Assembly: GCA_902533955.1 (NCBI GenBank)
Contig: CACANV010000029.1
Coordinates: 1 to 9,446 of the forward strand
Reading direction: 5' to 3'
Source: an uncultured Pelagibacteraceae bacterium
GTDB taxonomy: Bacteria; Pseudomonadota; Alphaproteobacteria; Pelagibacterales; Pelagibacteraceae
DNA length: 9,446 bases
Shown: piece after piece, positions 8,016-9,446 of the stretch
Numbering within the stretch: the first letter of the stretch is position 1
How the letters are laid out: each line of letters opens with the position of its first letter
Notes under the pieces: model-generated
What the model was told of the DNA's origin: nothing
The model's input: only the letters and a program-made list of their open reading frames with translations
The model's database searches: none
Position numbers and translations under genes: made by a program

Positions 8016-8531
8016 ATGCCCTTTACACCATTTCATATAGTTGCTGGAACATCAGTCAAATCAGTTTTTCCAAAGTATTTTAGTTGGTCTACATTTGCTT
8101 TGACTAATGTTTTAATTGATTGTGAGGCACTCTATTATTATTTTAGTACTGGAGTACTTTCACATAAATTTTTTCATACAATTATTGGAGTATCAATTGT
8201 TGCTATTATCTGTGCAACTTTAGGAAAACCTATTTGTGAATTTGGTTTAAGAATTTGGAATAAAAGTTTTAAAATGGAAAATATTAAGTGGTTAAAAACT
8301 GATACAAAAATAAACAAAATTTCATCATGGTCTGGTGCTTTAATTGGTGCTTATTCGCAATTGATATTTGATAGTATTATGCATAGAGATATGACACCTT
8401 TCTTTCCTTTTACTAATCATAATGGTTTTTTAAGAGTAATCTCTGTAGAAAATCTTCACAATATATGTCTTGGACTATTTGCAATTGGTATATTTGTTTA
8501 TCTTTTAAGAAAATTTTTTTTAAATAAATAA
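8016..8531 (+). CDS. 171-aa multi-pass membrane protein, YdjM/metal-dependent-hydrolase-like
   Basis: No function is established. The sequence opens MPFTPFHIVAGTSVK and has hydrophobic stretches at about 24-44, 53-70, 104-119 and 147-165. Candidate metal ligands sit near membrane edges: H7, D35 with E37 (VLIDCEALYY), H50 and H54 (LSHKFFHT), D119, H123 and D125 (FDSIMHRDM), H135. This layout resembles the membrane-bound putative metal-dependent hydrolases around YdjM and similar uncharacterised MPFTPFH proteins, recalled from pattern, not from a search. The start is set by MPFTPFH; no good ribosome-binding site precedes it. The gene lies in the cassette between the two groEL-tail repeats, behind three AATGT repeats. 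A terminator follows about 120 bp downstream (8650-8682), after the copy-B groEL remnant. Confidence 0.75.
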   Translation: MPFTPFHIVAGTSVKSVFPKYFSWSTFALTNVLIDCEALYYYFSTGVLSHKFFHTIIGVSIVAIICATLGKPICEFGLRIWNKSFKMENIKWLKTDTKINKISSWSGALIGAYSQLIFDSIMHRDMTPFFPFTNHNGFLRVISVENLHNICLGLFAIGIFVYLLRKFFLNK

Positions 8532-8578
8532 GACTATAAATTAAAAACTTACTCTATCTCAACTTTCTTTGCTTTATA

Positions 8579-8682
8579 ATGGGGAAAATGGGCATGTAAT
8601 TCGTTCCCATTGAGAGAACACTCTAAAAACATACACTAAACAAAATTAGAACCCTCGGAACGAAAGTTTCGGGGGTTTTTTT
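8579..8682 (+). repeat. Degenerate groEL tail plus terminator, direct-repeat copy B
   Basis: It begins ATG GGG AAA ATG GGC ATG TAA (M-G-K-M-G-M-stop), the counterpart of groEL's G-M-G-G-M-G-M ending, then repeats the groEL 3' untranslated sequence and terminator. No groEL-like coding sequence precedes it; an in-frame TAA lies at 8537-8539. It is therefore a detached groEL end, as left by integration or by unequal recombination into the groEL 3' end. Confidence 0.82.
8650..8682 (+). terminator. Rho-independent terminator, copy B
   Basis: Stem AACCCTCGGAAC / GTTTCGGGGGTT, GAAA loop, seven T. Compared with copy A two adjacent stem bases differ (CT to TC), and each change turns a G-C pair into a G.T wobble or the reverse, so a 12-bp stem is kept. 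It terminates the 171-aa gene transcript. Confidence 0.88.
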
Positions 8683-8701
8683 ATATCTGTCTGCTGTTAA
8701 T

Positions 8702-8734
8702 AATGTCCTTACAATGTATGTTCAATGTACTCTG
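8702..8734 (+). repeat. Three AATGT direct repeats with an 11-bp period upstream of the spermidine-synthase-like gene
   Basis: AATGTCCTTAC, AATGTATGTTC, AATGTACTCTG, end to end at 11 bp, then CTTTTT. Together with its downstream flank it matches the 7928-7960 cluster: both read CAATGT, five bases, CAATGT, then nCTnTGCTT. It lies 67 bp upstream of the ATG at 8802 and 19 bp after the copy-B terminator. Confidence 0.65.
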
Positions 8735-8801
8735 CTTTTTAAATTTCCTAAATTTTTCTTTTACAATTGATCAATAATATGAAAACTTACAAAAAACTAA
8801 G

Positions 8802-9446
8802 ATGTATAATCACTATAACAAACTTCTTTCTCTAATATTCTTTACTGGAGCAGTGGTACTTTCACTTGAGTTATTAGCATCAAGAATATTAACTCCTTTT
8901 TTTGGAGTCAGTCTTTATATTTGGACTTCTATTTTGGCAGTAACTTTGATTTTTCTTGCTATAGGTTATCAATTAGGTGGATGGATTACTTCAAAGATAA
9001 ATAAAGAATATTATGAAGATTTATTTATTTTTATTCCATTTTTAAGTTCTTTTTTTATATTGCTTTCTGTCCTGTTATATCCTTATTTATTACCAAAATT
9101 AATTGGGATAAATTTATTGTTAGGAAGTTTCATTGGCAGTTTTGTGCTTCTTTCAATACCTTTGGTATTATTATCTGCTTTAAATCCAATCTTAATATCA
9201 ATTATAAAAAGTAGCGATGATCAAAGTAGTGACGCAAAGTCAGGTTTTGTATTATTTGTTAGTACTATTGGTTCAGTTTTTGGCGTGATATTCACAGCAA
9301 TAATACTAGTTCCAAATCTAACTAATTTTTTATCATTTATATTAAATGCTTTTTTCTTGGTTATATATACCCTTATAGTCTATTTCTTAATTGGTTATAA
9401 TTCATTTAAAAAATTAAAAAAGACATTTTTATTTTTAAATTTAATT
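8802..9446 (+). CDS. Membrane spermidine-synthase-like protein, N-terminal part (open at window end)
   Basis: 215 codons from ATG 8802 to the last base, with no stop. About six hydrophobic segments (roughly residues 8-25, 38-60, 73-94, 104-128, 149-171, 173-198). ELLASRILTPFFG (23-35), SLYIWTSILAVTL (37-49), GYQLGGW (55-61) and SGFVLFVSTIGSVFG (147-161) form the recurrent pattern of the membrane half of fused MFS/SpeE-like proteins. These normally continue into a cytoplasmic aminopropyltransferase-like Rossmann domain. Whether this protein makes a polyamine is unknown; many such fusions are uncharacterised. The start is the only ATG fitting the frame, with a weak upstream site. A possible ATG at 8779 is out of frame and stops early. 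Its promoter region carries the AATGT repeats. Confidence 0.78.
   Translation, partial: MYNHYNKLLSLIFFTGAVVLSLELLASRILTPFFGVSLYIWTSILAVTLIFLAIGYQLGGWITSKINKEYYEDLFIFIPFLSSFFILLSVLLYPYLLPKLIGINLLLGSFIGSFVLLSIPLVLLSALNPILISIIKSSDDQSSDAKSGFVLFVSTIGSVFGVIFTAIILVPNLTNFLSFILNAFFLVIYTLIVYFLIGYNSFKKLKKTFLFLNLI

Overview
The window is a 9446-bp, very AT-rich bacterial sequence whose dominant feature is its symmetry. Positions 1-2884 are the reverse complement of 6563-9446 (position i pairs with 9447-i), and only 2885-6562 occurs once. Gene content and order (groES-groEL divergent from a class IIA HAD gene, ribF and ileS, all at low GC) suggest an alphaproteobacterium of the SAR11/Pelagibacter type. 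That assignment rests on gene order and composition, not on a database match.

Unique core, 2885-6562. On the minus strand a tight set of overlapping genes reads from a HAD hydrolase (4381-5223) through ribF (3454-4387, broken by one extra A in an A6 run) into the first 191 codons of ileS (2885-3457). On the plus strand groES (5318-5608) and groEL (5639-7294, crossing into the right arm) form the usual chaperonin operon behind a plausible heat-shock (RpoH) promoter.

Right arm, 6563-9446, judged the native copy because groEL runs through its boundary intact. It holds the groEL 3' half and its terminator, a convergent DUF805 small membrane protein gene (7377-7742), a divergent 171-aa membrane protein gene (8016-8531), then a second degenerate copy of the groEL tail plus terminator (8579-8682). 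Last comes the first 215 codons of a membrane-embedded spermidine-synthase-like protein (8802 to the window end). The groEL tail and terminator recur exactly 1305 bp apart, so the two small genes sit in a cassette bracketed by a direct repeat of about 104 bp. Three clusters of directly repeated AATG-core motifs, spaced 11 or 12 bp, lie upstream of the three downstream genes.

Left arm, 1-2884, is an inverted second copy of all this. Its inner edge fuses ileS codon 191 in frame to groEL codon 309, destroying an essential tRNA synthetase gene at a likely 5-nt microhomology. The most economical reading is a chimeric or self-folded contig (amplification or assembly artefact), so left-arm genes should not be counted as extra gene copies. 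No convincing new defence or mobile system is present. The biology worth following is the groEL-tail-bracketed cassette and its phased AATG repeats.
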